A DNA stretch of 64,000 nucleotides from SHZL01 sp963815185 (GCA_963815185.1 CAWFGC010000004.1:62001-126000); one strand, 5' to 3'; shown: positions 18,286 to 28,902, counted from the first letter of the stretch. The notes: generated by a model from the sequence alone, not told the origin. Program-made: numbers and translations.

Positions 18286-19876
18286 ATGAATAAAGCCGGA
18301 TACAGACTTCCAGCTTGTTTGCCTGATTTTGCTCACCTCCTGTTTCCATCGGGCTCCGCCGCCGGTGGTGACCGCCAACGGCGAAACGCTGGAGGGTCTG
18401 TGGGCGGGCGGCAACGGCACCATTGCAGTGTTCAGGGGGGTGCCGTTTGCAGCGCCGCCGGTGGGCGATCTGCGCTGGCGTGCGCCGCAGCCCAACCAGC
18501 CGCGCCAAGGCACGCAGGAGGCAACTGAATTCGCTGCGGGCTGCATGCAGACCACCTACACCACCGACTGGTACGCGCGGGTTGCGTCAGCCTTTGGCAA
18601 GGGGCCGAAGGTGGCGGCCCGGCCCAACGGTGTCAGCGAGGACTGCCTGTACCTGAACATATGGTCGCCGCAGCTCGACCCTGCGGCCAAGTTACCGGTC
18701 ATGGTCTGGGTGCATGGTGGCAGCAATTATGGTGGCTGGTCTTACGAACCGAACTATCTTGGCGATCAACTGGCGGCCAAGGGCGTGGTCGTGGTTTCAA
18801 TTGCCTACCGCATGGGGCCTTTTGGATTTTTTTCCCACCCGGCGCTGGACAATGGCGAGGGCCAGCCTGTCGCCAATTTTGGTTGGCTCGACGTTGCGTT
18901 GGCTTTCGACTGGGTGGCCAAAAACATTCAGGCCTTTGGCGGTGATGCGGAGAACATCACGGCCATCGGGGAATCTTCCGGTGGCGGCGATATTGCGGAC
19001 TGGATGATCGCGGACCTGGCCGCAAAAGGAATCGCCCGGCGATTTATCGCGCAAAGCCCGGGCGGATTGCTGGATCAACGTCCGTCCCTGGCAGAGGAGC
19101 AGGAAACAGGCTCGCGCCTGATCGGGCACCTGGATATCAAAGAGACATTAACCGCTGCCCGTTTGCGTGCCATACCGGCGCAAGACCTGTTGACGGCGGC
19201 CGAGGCGGAACGTGAAGGGCACTACCATGAGGCGGTTGTCGATGATCTGACCTTGAAGGCGAAGCCAGCCGATACAGTGCGGCAGGGGAAAAGCACCGGC
19301 GCTGATTTTCTGGTCGGAACCAATGCCGACGAGTGGTATATGTATCTGGACGAAGCCACCTCGGCCGCGGACCTCGAGCAGTGGATAGAAGATAACGCGC
19401 CGCGGCACCGGGCCGGACTCCTCGCAGCGGTCAAAAACGATACGGATGTGCGCCGCGCCCTTGACCGTCTGAGGACGGCAAAGGATACCTTGTGCCCTGC
19501 ACGGTATCTTGCAGGCAAAATAACGCGCCTGGGCGGTCGCGGTTGGGTTTACTATTTCGATCGGCAACGCGCCGGCCCCGGCGGCGAGAAACTGGGCGCT
19601 TACCACGGCACCGAAATCCCTTATGTCTTTGACACGCATGATGACTGGTTGCCGACGCAACCTGTCGACCGGGAATTGACCGCTGCCGTGATGGATTACT
19701 GGGTGCAGTTCGCACGCACCGGCGACCCCAATATCAAGGGCCGGCCGGGTTGGCCGATTTATGCTTCCGAGCGGCCCTACACGATGGAGTTGGGCGACGA
19801 AATCAGGGTGATGGAGCCAAAGGACAGGGAGCTTTGCCGCTATTTTGACGCGGACCGGGAGCTTCTTACACGCTAG
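18286..19876 (+). CDS. Type B carboxylesterase, probable lipoprotein
   Basis: About 515 residues are in one frame from a TTG at 18329. Family features include AVFRGVPFAAPPVGDLRWRA, EDCLYLNIWSP, PVMVWVHGGSNYGG (oxyanion hole) and the nucleophile elbow TAIGESSGGGDIA (Ser about 212); the late His lies in LGAYHGTEIPYVF. Just upstream, the frame contains QLVCLILLTSC, a lipobox. ATG 18286 (MNKAGYR) joins that signal if one extra base near 18309 is removed, so I place the start there. It hydrolyses esters, probably in the periplasm or at the outer membrane. It precedes a TonB receptor, suggesting uptake or processing of an ester substrate. Confidence 0.85.
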
Positions 19877-19920
19877 CTTCCAGCACCACGCGCAGGCCGA
19901 ATGCGCATAACTTGATTTTT

Positions 19921-19967
19921 AGTTTGAATTAAGTTTAAACTCCGTTTGCTTGTAACTGTTTCAAACT
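19921..19967. promoter_or_regulatory. Inverted-repeat operator candidate before the TonB receptor
   Basis: AGTTTGAA (19921-19928) and its complement TTCAAACT (19960-19967) flank a perfect palindrome AGTTTAAACT (19932-19941). The stretch is AT-rich and lies 28 to 74 bases before the receptor start. A binding site for a dimeric regulator is an inference. Confidence 0.4.
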
Positions 19968-19994
19968 CAAATAACTATTATAGAGAGAGGCACC

Positions 19995-22394
19995 ATGAAG
20001 ACTTCCTTTTTCGTTCGGCTATTTGCGCTTCTTCCCTTTCTGTTTTTCTCCAACATGGTCTTTGCTCAGAGCAATTCCGAAGAGGATGAGTCCTCGGGTA
20101 CGCTCGAAGAAATCTTTGTTACGGCATCACGCCGAGGTGAAGCCGACATCCTGACGACCCCGATTGCCATGACCGCCCTCTCGGGCGACGAGGTCGAGAA
20201 GTTCGCCATTCGGGATCTCAACGACATTGCCGTGTCGGTTCCCGGTCTGTCTTCGGGCACCGTTTCCGCGTTCAAGTCGGCGCAATTCGCGATGCGCGGC
20301 GTATCGGAAACCAGCATCATTCTATACAAGGAGTCACCGGTGGGCGTGACCCTGGACGAGTTTGTGATTCCGCACATCCAGACTTCCAACCTGGAAATGT
20401 TCGATATCGATACCATCGAAGTCCTGCGCGGACCGCAGGGTACACTGTTTGGCAAGAACACCACAGGTGGCGTCATCAACGTTCGCACCAAGCGCCCGGT
20501 GCTGGAAGAAAACAGCATCGAGGCGGCCGGCCAGTTTGGCGACTGGGGCACCAAGAAGGCGAACATGGCGCTGAATTTCGCCATCGGCGACACGGTGGCG
20601 TTCCGCTTTGCCGGCATGTATCTGAAATCTGACGGCTATTACAAGAACGGTGGTTCCTACGGACCTATTGGCGTGATCGTGCCTTTCAATACGGTTCATA
20701 CCGGCGAGTCCGGGGTTGGCGATGGGCGCGATCTCGGCGGCGACGACGTGTTTTCAGGCAGAGCCAAGCTGTTGTGGAGCCCGAACGAGGACGTAAACCT
20801 GCTGTTCCAGTACGAGTACGTGCACGACCGGGGCGATTCGCCGCCGATCGTTGACGAATCGAAGCCGGGCTATCTGTTTCCGTTGTGGGGTTTCCCCGCC
20901 GCAACCGGGGATCCGCTGGACCATGCCGGCAACACGCTGCGTGACGACCTGTTCCTGAAGATGACCGAAGGCCACCGGGTGGACATCGATGGTTTTTATC
21001 TGAATGGCGACTTTGCCATCAATGACAGCTTTACCGTGTATTTCAATGCCGGCGATCGCAAACAGAAATCGCGTTTGCCGAGTTCCTACGGCGGAATCAC
21101 CGGGCCGATATCCCTGTTCGATGCGACTCGCGATGACAACCGCGAAACCAAGCAGGTGGAAGTCCGTGTCGGTTCGAACCTGGATGGGCCCTTCAACTTC
21201 ACGGCCGGCGCCTTTTATCAAAAAGACGATACCAAGTTCTGCGTGGCGCAAGTGGTCGGTTTCCTCGACGGCTTTTTCCTCGGTACACCGCCCGATTACT
21301 TCAACAACAACCCGCGCATCCTGTGTAACCGGCAGGATGCCAAGGCGAAGGCCATTTTCGCCGACGGCACCTTCGACGTCACCGATCAGTTTCACATCAC
21401 CGCTGGAATTCGCTACACCAAGGAGGAAAAGGCCTGGGCCGGACGTCCGATGCGATTTGCCCTGGATGGTATCCCGCTGGTTGATATCCTGACTAAACCC
21501 ATCGAAGGCGTTGACTTCAACCGCTTTCCGGAAGGGGTGGTCTACAATGACCATAGCTGGAGTGAGCCGACTTACCGGCTGATTCTCGGCTACGATTTCA
21601 CCCCCGACCTGTTTGGCTTCGTCAGCTATTCCCGCGGCTTCAAGAGCGGCGGCTATAACGACCAGTTGGGCACGCAACTCGACCCCATCACCGACCTGGC
21701 GGCCGAGCCAACCAGGCCTGAAATCGCCGATAGCTACGAGGCGGGTATCAAGTCCACGTTCGCCGATGGCAAGGCCAATATTGCCATCAACGCCTATTAC
21801 GTGGAGTACTCCGATGCGCAACGCACCTTCAACGTCTCGTTCCCGAGCGGCGGCCAGGAAACGCTGTTCTTCAATGCCGCCGACATGACAGTCAAGGGTG
21901 TGGAATTCGAAGGCGCCTTTGCGCCCACCAGCGCGTTGTCATTCCATTACAACGTCGCCTGGATGGATGCGAAATTCGACAAGTTCCAGGCCGACACCAA
22001 CTATGACGGCGTCATCGACGTCGATCTCAGCGGAGCGCCGGTTACCCGCGCGCCCAAATGGATGGGCGGCATAGACGGCACGTTCACACATCCCGTCGGC
22101 AGCGCCGGTGATTTGGAATGGAGGGCGCGGGTTTCCTATGAAGACGACTCGATACAGGCCTATTCCGATGTGGATCCGGCGTATGACACGGTGCTCAATG
22201 CCAGAACCCTGGTGGACGCCAGCATTACCTTCCATGATGCCGCGGACAAGTATTATGTGAGGCTGCTGGGCAGCAATCTGACCGACAAGCGTTACCGCAC
22301 CGGTTCGCTTTCCGTTGCAACCTTGTGGATCATGACCGCCTATGGCCCGCCGAGGTATTTCGGCATTGAGTTCGGTACCAAATTCGACTTTTGA
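19995..22394 (+). CDS. TonB-dependent outer-membrane receptor
   Basis: About 799 residues. Residues 1-25 are a signal peptide ending VFAQ. A TonB-box-like EEIFVTASRR follows at about 40, then the plug (LNDIAVSVPGLSSG, FDIDTIEVLRGPQGTLFGKN, TTGGVINVRTKRP) and the 22-strand barrel ending in Phe (FGIEFGTKFDF). It imports a substrate across the outer membrane with energy from a TonB complex. The type resembles receptors found next to catabolic genes rather than siderophore operons; the substrate is unknown. Its start is preceded by AGAGAGAGG. The TonB2-like cluster at 54-62 kb could drive it. Confidence 0.93.
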   Translation: MKTSFFVRLFALLPFLFFSNMVFAQSNSEEDESSGTLEEIFVTASRRGEADILTTPIAMTALSGDEVEKFAIRDLNDIAVSVPGLSSGTVSAFKSAQFAMRGVSETSIILYKESPVGVTLDEFVIPHIQTSNLEMFDIDTIEVLRGPQGTLFGKNTTGGVINVRTKRPVLEENSIEAAGQFGDWGTKKANMALNFAIGDTVAFRFAGMYLKSDGYYKNGGSYGPIGVIVPFNTVHTGESGVGDGRDLGGDDVFSGRAKLLWSPNEDVNLLFQYEYVHDRGDSPPIVDESKPGYLFPLWGFPAATGDPLDHAGNTLRDDLFLKMTEGHRVDIDGFYLNGDFAINDSFTVYFNAGDRKQKSRLPSSYGGITGPISLFDATRDDNRETKQVEVRVGSNLDGPFNFTAGAFYQKDDTKFCVAQVVGFLDGFFLGTPPDYFNNNPRILCNRQDAKAKAIFADGTFDVTDQFHITAGIRYTKEEKAWAGRPMRFALDGIPLVDILTKPIEGVDFNRFPEGVVYNDHSWSEPTYRLILGYDFTPDLFGFVSYSRGFKSGGYNDQLGTQLDPITDLAAEPTRPEIADSYEAGIKSTFADGKANIAINAYYVEYSDAQRTFNVSFPSGGQETLFFNAADMTVKGVEFEGAFAPTSALSFHYNVAWMDAKFDKFQADTNYDGVIDVDLSGAPVTRAPKWMGGIDGTFTHPVGSAGDLEWRARVSYEDDSIQAYSDVDPAYDTVLNARTLVDASITFHDAADKYYVRLLGSNLTDKRYRTGSLSVATLWIMTAYGPPRYFGIEFGTKFDF

Positions 22395-22410
22395 AACCAG
22401 CCCTTTGGTG

Positions 22411-22442
22411 AAAAAAAACCGGCGCATCGCGCCGGTTTTTTT
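22411..22442. terminator. Bidirectional terminator
   Basis: A-tract, AACCGGCGC-ATC-GCGCCGGTT, T-tract. It separates the convergent TonB receptor and HupE-like gene and would work in both directions. Confidence 0.88.
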
Positions 22443-22460
22443 GTGGGTAAAACGGCCAGG

Positions 22461-23682
22461 CTACAGCAAACTGCGCTGCACGAACCAGAACACCCCGCAT
22501 CCGCATACCAGTGCTGACAACAGGTCCGCCGCCGGAACAGCCAGACGCGGCCAGCCTTTGAACAGCATGCCCAGGCACAGCATGACCGCCACCAGGGCCA
22601 ACTGACCCAACTCAACGCCGATATTGAAGCCGGCCAACGACCAGGGCAGGACTTCGACACCGGCATTGCTGGCCAGAAATGCGCCGGCGAAACCAAAACC
22701 GTGTACCAGGCCGAACAGCGCGGTGATCAGGATCCGGTAGCTTCCGCGTCCGCCCAAATCGTGGGCGATCAACAGGTAGCAAAAAGAGAACAGTGCCAGG
22801 CCGGCCAGCGCGGCCGTTCCAAAACCGGCGCCATGGTTTGCGGCAAAGGGCATGATCATCAGCACCAGCGCACTACAGCCAATAGCCAGCGGCAAGGCAG
22901 ACTTGAGCACCAGTGCGGTCCGCTCCATCGCCACCAGTGCAATGGTGAGTCCAATGGTGGCTTCGATTGCGGGAACGTTGACCTGGACCACGCCCAACAC
23001 GGCAAGGCTGAGGCTGATGCTGTGGCCCACGGTGAATCCCGATATCGCCCAGACAATCTCCCGGGCGCCGCGGCAGATCAGAAAGCAGCGCGAGCAGAAA
23101 GACGACATGGTCGTATCCACTGATGATGTGCCGGGCGCCGAGCCGGACATACCCGGCGAAGGAACTGCCGATTCCCGCTTGCGCTTGATCGCTTTTGCCT
23201 TTGGCGCCCAGCACCCAGATTTGGCGTTCCCCGGTCATCAACTGCTGGAAGATTCCGTCCGGCGATTCGTAGCGGGCGAAGTGTGTGTGTTCGGCAGCGA
23301 GGTCGAAGAATGCATGGACAGCCAATGACGCTGGCGGGGCTGCGCAATGCCAGGTGGCCTCGATTTGCAGGTAGCCTGGTCGTGCTGCGAGCGGATGCAT
23401 GGCGCGGGCGGGGGTGCAGCCGGCTTCAGGAGCGTCGACCGTAATATGCGCCGCGAGGTAGCGCGCCAGAGTGTCTTCCAGCGGTTCGGAATCATCCGAA
23501 CGGGGTATGCGCGTGGCTTCGCGCGCGTTGACGGTGAATCTCAGGCTCAGTGTTTGCCCGGATAGTTGCCAGCGGCTGAAGGATTCGCTACGGACATGCG
23601 CATGCGCAAGGCCGGAATGAATGAGCATGAACGGCAGCAAGAGGCCGCAAAGAACACGGCATGTATATCTACTGTGTTGCAT
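22461..23682 (-). CDS. HupE/UreJ-family membrane protein with N-terminal periplasmic domain, one frame break
   Basis: About 407 residues when repaired. It has a signal peptide (LLLPFMLIHSGLAHAH), then a periplasmic domain of about 200 residues, then LGARHIISGYDHVVFLLALL, the HupE/UreJ signature. Dropping one base in the AAA at 23082-23084 joins it to LICRGAREIVWAISGFTVGH and further helices (HGAGFGTAALAGLALFSFCY, LFGLVHGFGFAGAFLASNAG). The family is thought to transport nickel or cobalt, but this long version is poorly known. Its ATG (23682) overlaps the stop of the PpiC-like gene upstream, so both are coupled. Confidence 0.82.
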
Positions 23683-24553
23683 CCGGGGCAATAATGATTT
23701 CGCTGCGGCCGCGTAACCAGGCGAGGTAGTCACGCAAGGCCTGATCGCCCGCGCGGCGCAGGTATTCCGCTTCCACCTGGGGTCGAATCTGTTCAAACGC
23801 CGGCAGGTTGCCCGGCTCCTGTGCTGCCAGGTAAAGAATGTGAAAGCTTCCGTTCGCCAGGATCGGCTCGGAATAGCTGCCAGGCTCCAGTCGAGGCACG
23901 CGCTGCGCCAGCTCCGGGCCGAGATAATCCGCAATTTTGGTCAAGGTCAACAGTGCGTCGGGAAGCAGGGTCTCGGGCTGCAAGCCTGTGGATCGAATCG
24001 CGGCTTCGTTGGGTGTTTTGCCGCTGATGAGCGCGTATGCGTCAGCGGCCTGTTGTCCGGCCGCGGCACTGGAACCGGATAATCGCCAGGAGCGCAACCG
24101 GTAGCGCCCCTCGGAAGTGAAAAACGCCGGGTCGGATTCGTACAGCCGATGCAGGGCGCCATCGTCAGGCACGGAGGCTTCAGCTTCAGCCGCCACCTGC
24201 GCGATGACTTCGGCGGCAATGGCTTTGCGCACTGCCGGTGAGGTCAGTGGCAGCCCAAGTTCGATTCCCCGTGTGATCAGCAGTTCTTCATCGATCAGGC
24301 GGTTGAGCGCGAATTTCCGGTCTTCGATGCTGAGCGGCGCCCGCTTGTCGGCGGCAAGATCATGCAGGAGCTGGAGGTAGCGTTCCTCGGGAATAAGCGC
24401 TTCGCCTACCCGGGCGATGACATGCTCGGGCAGTGAATCGTGCGCAAACGACCATCGCTGAATCAGGCCGGACGCGGCCAGCAACAAACCTGCGGCCGCA
24501 CCTGCAAGGAGCAGCAGGAGGCGGATTCGAGGCTTGAAGACTGCGTCAGACAT
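23669..24553 (-). CDS. PpiC/SurA-like peptidyl-prolyl isomerase family protein
   Basis: About 294 residues with a single N-terminal membrane anchor (RLLLLLAGAAAGLLLAASGL). The SurA-N-like helical region contains FALNRLIDEELLITRGIELG; a parvulin-like region (YSEPILANGSFHILYLAAQE) follows. It probably acts as a periplasmic folding factor, though key parvulin residues are only partly recognisable. It lies between the DUF3604 gene, from which it is separated by 29 bases, and the HupE-like gene it overlaps, in one minus-strand operon. Confidence 0.78.
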   Translation of the reverse strand: MSDAVFKPRIRLLLLLAGAAAGLLLAASGLIQRWSFAHDSLPEHVIARVGEALIPEERYLQLLHDLAADKRAPLSIEDRKFALNRLIDEELLITRGIELGLPLTSPAVRKAIAAEVIAQVAAEAEASVPDDGALHRLYESDPAFFTSEGRYRLRSWRLSGSSAAAGQQAADAYALISGKTPNEAAIRSTGLQPETLLPDALLTLTKIADYLGPELAQRVPRLEPGSYSEPILANGSFHILYLAAQEPGNLPAFEQIRPQVEAEYLRRAGDQALRDYLAWLRGRSEIIIAPDATQ

Positions 24554-24582
24554 CGATCATGACTGGATTGCGGTGGGTCTTT

Positions 24583-26847
24583 TCAGATGTCCGGAGCAGA
24601 ACTTTTGAGAAAGTCGATGAAGATCGGCGAAGACCAGGCCCGGGCCTGGGTTTCGGAAAGACAATTGTCGCTGCCGGCGGTGCGGTCGTCACCATAGCAG
24701 GGGTTGACGGCAATGCATTGTCCCTTGTCATCCAGTTCGCAGCGCAAGCCACCGCCATTGATGGTCGGCTGGGGAGCCTGCAGCGCCCGAACATAATAGA
24801 CTGCGTCCCGGGCGCCGCTTGCAAAGTCCGGGTCGCTGAACTCCACTTCGCAGCCGTCACCGCTGCTGACATCGCATGCGAAAGTCCGCCACGGATCTTC
24901 GATCAGCGGCGCCACCGGTTCGTTGCGGGTGATTTGTGGCCGGATGCGAATGACTTCGATGCGGCTGATGGGCCGGCGTTTGGAGGATGGGTTGTAGCAC
25001 TCGCCGCGGCAAAGCCGTTCCAGGCGTTCCGCCGGCAGGGCGTTCAAACTGTATTCGGGGCAGCCCGGCTTTTGCTCGAAGGCGCCCAGCGCCCTGGCGC
25101 GAAAGCGTGGCGCTTCGTTCATGGTGGTTTCCGAGCCCATTGGCAGTGCGCCTGCTTCCGAATCCCCTGCAGGGTTGAGCAAATCGAACCACAGCAGGAT
25201 CCGTTGGCCAGAGGTGCCATAGACTTCCTTGCGTTTCAGCGCCTGCCATATTGCAGATCGGTTGCGGCCCTCCGCGTGCACCGCGACCAGACCGCCAGTG
25301 ACGAAAAAGCTGGTCTGACGCTCCATTTCCAGAATGTTGAAGAGGTCGATTTTGCTGGCATCCACAGAGACGCTGTGGGGTTCCGGTTGCCCGCGGTCAG
25401 TGGAATAGACCTGCCGCGAGCCCGCGTCGCGGTAACCCCACCAGTCGGTCATCGGGAAACGTTGAGTTTGTTTGTAGCCGGTACCGGGCCGGGCCGAATG
25501 ATTGTCGCTGGAGGCGATCAGGCCGAAACGAAACCGGGCCGGCTTTTCCGGGTTATCGAAATTGGTGATGGCCAGCCCGTATTGCACCGATCCGCCGGGC
25601 CGGTAGTTGAACGCCGGCAGGAAACAGTCGCGGCACTGACCCGCGTCGAGCCAGTCATCCAGCGTGGTGCCTGGAACGGTATGCCAGCCCACCTGACCGT
25701 TATCGACATAGTGTTGGCGCGCTTCGCTGGCCCGCGAATCGCATTCCTCCGGAGCCAATCCCGCCGCGTTACAGCGCTTGCGGATGATCTCGCCCGCCTG
25801 CCAGCAGGATGGCAGGTAGTTCGGGCTGGGTGTGGGGCAGACCCGTTTGTGATCCGGGGTGATCTCAACGGCTTTCCAGTCGCGGTACACCTCTGAATTT
25901 CCGTGCCCGGAGTAGACTTCAATCAAGGTCTGCTTTTGCGGGTCATGCATGTTTCCGGCAAGCTGTTTGTCCAGCGTGTAGCCGGCCGGGGTATAAACAC
26001 CCCAGGTCGTTCCATGCGGAATCACGATTGAATCCATGCCCCACTCGGAAAGTTTGCGGAACAACACGGCCGGGGTCGGGGCGGTTTCGGCGCAATCAGC
26101 CGGAAAGTCGTGCACATTTCCCTCTTCAGGGCAAACCGGCTGAGCGGAAATGCTCTGAATCAGGTGGGCAAAATCGTAGTAGCGCTGGCGATTGGGCCAG
26201 TCCCGCAACGGGGGCAGGACGCGCAATTTCAGCGGAATGCTGGCAAAGGCATCGCGGAAGGGCGAGCCAATCGGCCGGACCGGAAGCTGATCCGTCCCGG
26301 TGTTTTCAAAAATGACGTTCTTGTGACCGTAGTGTTTTTCGGGCGTGCTTCCCGCCTGGGTCCATTCGAATCCCATGAAGGTGACCATATCGGGGTTGTC
26401 GCCGCTGCCGGACCGGGCATTGCACTGCTGCACGCTTTCGATCTCGGTCTTCCATTTCTGTTCGGTGAGGCTTTCGGCATGGTCCGTCAGCGCCCAGAAA
26501 TCCAGAGAGGAACAGACCCGGGCAAAATCGCAGGCGTCTGCCGGGGGATGGGCGCCATCGCCCTGTACCATCGGCAACGACATGCGAAAGGCATCGGATG
26601 AATAGGTGGTATGCACATGCAGATCACCAAACAGAATTTGTTTGCTGCTGACGACCCCCAGTTCTTCAGCCGCTGCTGATTGAACGCGGTCCTGTTCGCT
26701 GCGGATATCCTGCGGAACAGGCTGCGCCTCGATGTCACCACTGCCTTCGAGTTCACCGTACCAGTCAAAAACGATACCGGCGGAATACGCCAGCGCCGCT
26801 GCCAACGCGACAACGATCACAAGAATGATGACGCTGCTTCTGGACAT
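24583..26847 (-). CDS. DUF3604 protein (PHP-like putative hydrolase)
   Basis: About 754 residues. An N-terminal membrane segment (IILVIVVALAAALAYSAGIV) is followed by the DUF3604 core: LFGDLHVHTTYSSDAF (about 73), DFWALTDHAESLTEQKW (about 115), VTFMGFEWTQAG (about 155) and RFGLIASSDNHSARPG (about 447). Its His/Asp motifs match metal-binding PHP-type phosphoesterases, but no activity is established. Length is standard and the frame intact. The start has TGAGGTAAGC upstream, a Shine-Dalgarno sequence also used by the Rieske oxygenase and CMD genes next to it. Confidence 0.88.
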   Translation of the reverse strand: MSRSSVIILVIVVALAAALAYSAGIVFDWYGELEGSGDIEAQPVPQDIRSEQDRVQSAAAEELGVVSSKQILFGDLHVHTTYSSDAFRMSLPMVQGDGAHPPADACDFARVCSSLDFWALTDHAESLTEQKWKTEIESVQQCNARSGSGDNPDMVTFMGFEWTQAGSTPEKHYGHKNVIFENTGTDQLPVRPIGSPFRDAFASIPLKLRVLPPLRDWPNRQRYYDFAHLIQSISAQPVCPEEGNVHDFPADCAETAPTPAVLFRKLSEWGMDSIVIPHGTTWGVYTPAGYTLDKQLAGNMHDPQKQTLIEVYSGHGNSEVYRDWKAVEITPDHKRVCPTPSPNYLPSCWQAGEIIRKRCNAAGLAPEECDSRASEARQHYVDNGQVGWHTVPGTTLDDWLDAGQCRDCFLPAFNYRPGGSVQYGLAITNFDNPEKPARFRFGLIASSDNHSARPGTGYKQTQRFPMTDWWGYRDAGSRQVYSTDRGQPEPHSVSVDASKIDLFNILEMERQTSFFVTGGLVAVHAEGRNRSAIWQALKRKEVYGTSGQRILLWFDLLNPAGDSEAGALPMGSETTMNEAPRFRARALGAFEQKPGCPEYSLNALPAERLERLCRGECYNPSSKRRPISRIEVIRIRPQITRNEPVAPLIEDPWRTFACDVSSGDGCEVEFSDPDFASGARDAVYYVRALQAPQPTINGGGLRCELDDKGQCIAVNPCYGDDRTAGSDNCLSETQARAWSSPIFIDFLKSSAPDI

Positions 26848-26953
26848 GGGCTTACCTCAGTGGCCGTTCCGGCTGACCCGCCGGCAGCCGCAGATCAGCG
26901 GGCAAGGAGCCCGCTTCTTTGCTGCGACTTGGGAAAACAACATTTCCCGCAGA

Positions 26954-28315
26954 CTATTTCTCCCCGCTCAGGTAGCGTTCCAGTTCTTTGTGGAAATGTC
27001 TCAGGCGTTGTTCCTGTTCACCCCAAATGGGGCCGTTGAAGCCGCGTGAGCGTATGCCGCGTTGCACCACCGGCAGCAATTCCGAATCCTGGTCCAGCAC
27101 CTGTCCGAGCTTGGGCGGCTCACCCAGGGGCACGTATTCCGTATCGGGGCGGGTCTCGCCGGAGGTGTCCGTCCCTTCGGGCAGGCCCATCCAGCCGGGC
27201 GTTCTGTAGTTGGGATCAGCCACCGGCCGGATCAGCGTCATGGTGTCATAGTAAAAGCGCTCCGGGTCCGTGGCGTGGGGCATGAAGCGCATCAGGAAAG
27301 CCCCTTCCGGGTGCAGGCCGATCTGGACGTTGGGAAATATGCCGGTGGCCCAGCTATCGGTTAGCTGGCCATCGGTAAAACGCTGATAACCCAGATCGAA
27401 CTTCTTCGAACGCCGGCGCTTGGCTTGCTGGATCGCTGTGCGCACTTCCCTGGCATTTTGCGGGTATTCCTCCGGCGCCATGCTGGCTTCCGCCATCATG
27501 TATTGCAGACTCGGGTTCATCATTTCCTGGTCTTTCTGGCGCTGGGTCTTGACCCCGATGGGTACGATCATGCGGCTGGCGCCCTCGGGATAGAGGTCGA
27601 CTTGTACGCCCAAATCGTCCATCACATCCTGGGTTTCAGGGTGTACCGCGTGCAGGTGATAGGTTTCGTAAAACGCATCGACGCCGGTTTTCCAGTTGGC
27701 TGCCCATTCGCTGACGACGTGACGCACGCAATGCATTTTGTCGAGTTCATAGGCTTCCAGGTAACCTGCCGGTAAGCCGATGCGCTCCTTCAGTGGCGCC
27801 GGCTGGTCAGCCAGGTTGATGAAAACCAGCCCGGCAGAGGTTTCGCAATGGATTTCTTTCAGTTTCGGATTTTTGCACAGCAGCTTCGGATTGATGGTTT
27901 CCCGGTCGGTAATGTGGGTGCAATCGCCATCCAGGCCGTATTGCCAGGAATGAAAGGAGCAGGTGAACCGGCCCACGCTGCCGCGGTCGTTCAGCACGAT
28001 CTGGTTGCCGCGGTGCGGGCAGACGTTGTAGAAGGCCCTTACCGAGCCATCATCCTGGCGCACGATAACGATACTCTCGCGCAGCAAGCGGAACTGCGAA
28101 TAATCGCCCGGTTCGGGGATATCGGTTTCCACCCCGGCGATCAGCCAACTGCGGGTCCACACCTGGTCCCATTCTTTTTGCATGAAAGCCGGATCGTAGT
28201 AACGCTTCGGGTGATAAATATCCAGGCCGTTGTCGATGAATGGCTGCTTGGCTTCCAGGTTTCCTTCGCCGGCCTTGGGATCGATCAGCCAGGTCTCAAC
28301 TGGGTTTTTCCACAT
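26954..28315 (-). CDS. Rieske non-haem iron ring-hydroxylating oxygenase, alpha subunit
   Basis: About 453 residues. The Rieske [2Fe-2S] ligands are C99-x-H101 (NVCPHRG) and C119-x2-H122 (TCSFHSW). The catalytic domain has D213 and the 2-His ligands H220 and H225 in DAFYETYHLHAVHP. It would add oxygen to an aromatic, alicyclic or N-methyl substrate. No small beta subunit is nearby, as in homotrimeric oxygenases. A Rieske ferredoxin that could feed it lies at 28950-29276; no reductase gene was seen. It is transcribed with the CMD-like and ferredoxin genes. The preceding GAGGTAAG places the start at 28315. Confidence 0.9.
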   Translation of the reverse strand: MWKNPVETWLIDPKAGEGNLEAKQPFIDNGLDIYHPKRYYDPAFMQKEWDQVWTRSWLIAGVETDIPEPGDYSQFRLLRESIVIVRQDDGSVRAFYNVCPHRGNQIVLNDRGSVGRFTCSFHSWQYGLDGDCTHITDRETINPKLLCKNPKLKEIHCETSAGLVFINLADQPAPLKERIGLPAGYLEAYELDKMHCVRHVVSEWAANWKTGVDAFYETYHLHAVHPETQDVMDDLGVQVDLYPEGASRMIVPIGVKTQRQKDQEMMNPSLQYMMAEASMAPEEYPQNAREVRTAIQQAKRRRSKKFDLGYQRFTDGQLTDSWATGIFPNVQIGLHPEGAFLMRFMPHATDPERFYYDTMTLIRPVADPNYRTPGWMGLPEGTDTSGETRPDTEYVPLGEPPKLGQVLDQDSELLPVVQRGIRSRGFNGPIWGEQEQRLRHFHKELERYLSGEK

Positions 28316-28341
28316 TTTCGCTTACCTCAAATATGCTGTTG

Positions 28342-28902
28342 CTACTGAGTGCCGAACTTGCAGTAGGGTTCTTTTTCCACCAGTCCGAATACGAACGACA
28401 ATTTGACCAGGCCGACGATGATCGCCAGGCACAGGCCGAGTTCGAGTATCTCTTCATCGCTGAAATGCCGTTTCAGCTTGGCATGGAGCGCAGGCATCAG
28501 CTTGCCCTGATCGTTGTTCAGCGCGATTTCATCCGCCAGTTCCATCACCGCCTGTTCATCTTCGCTGAAGGAAGAATAATCCTGCCGCCACATCGCGTCG
28601 ATCTGGTCCTGCGAGTAACCGATGTTGGTGACACCGACAACGTTCTGCAGGTTACAGGTGCGGCAACCGTGGTTCATGCTCAAGCGCAGGCGGGAAAGCT
28701 GTTTGTATTTTTCAGCCACCCGGCCGTCGAAGAAGATCTTCTGGTAGAACTCCACCATGGCAAAATCCAGCAGTTCCGGAGCCTTGGCGAATACGTCCAC
28801 GAAGGTCGGGGTTCCGGTCAGTTCATTCAATGCGTCCCAGGCCATGCGCGCGCCTTCGGACAGTTCCTCGCGCGGCACTCTGGTCAATAATGTATTGCTC
28901 AT
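28342..28902 (-). CDS. Carboxymuconolactone decarboxylase-like (AhpD fold) protein
   Basis: About 186 residues. It carries LRLSMNHGCRTCNLQNVVG, the CxxC-containing AhpD/CMD motif (here C-R-T-C), flanked by an alpha-helical domain. CMD-family members are either decarboxylases of aromatic catabolism or alkylhydroperoxidase-like redox proteins; the CxxC pair favours a redox role. ATG 28902 is preceded by GGAGGTAAGC. It lies 26 bases before the Rieske oxygenase gene in transcription order. Confidence 0.8.
   Translation of the reverse strand: MSNTLLTRVPREELSEGARMAWDALNELTGTPTFVDVFAKAPELLDFAMVEFYQKIFFDGRVAEKYKQLSRLRLSMNHGCRTCNLQNVVGVTNIGYSQDQIDAMWRQDYSSFSEDEQAVMELADEIALNNDQGKLMPALHAKLKRHFSDEEILELGLCLAIIVGLVKLSFVFGLVEKEPYCKFGTQ

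Noticed and set aside
20754..21821. Long minus-strand open frame opposite the TonB receptor
   Set aside because: No motif or ribosome binding site; the plus-strand gene is a complete receptor.
24559..25896. 445-codon plus-strand frame opposite the DUF3604 gene
   Set aside because: Shadow of a high-GC gene; Ala/Gly/Arg-rich without family features.
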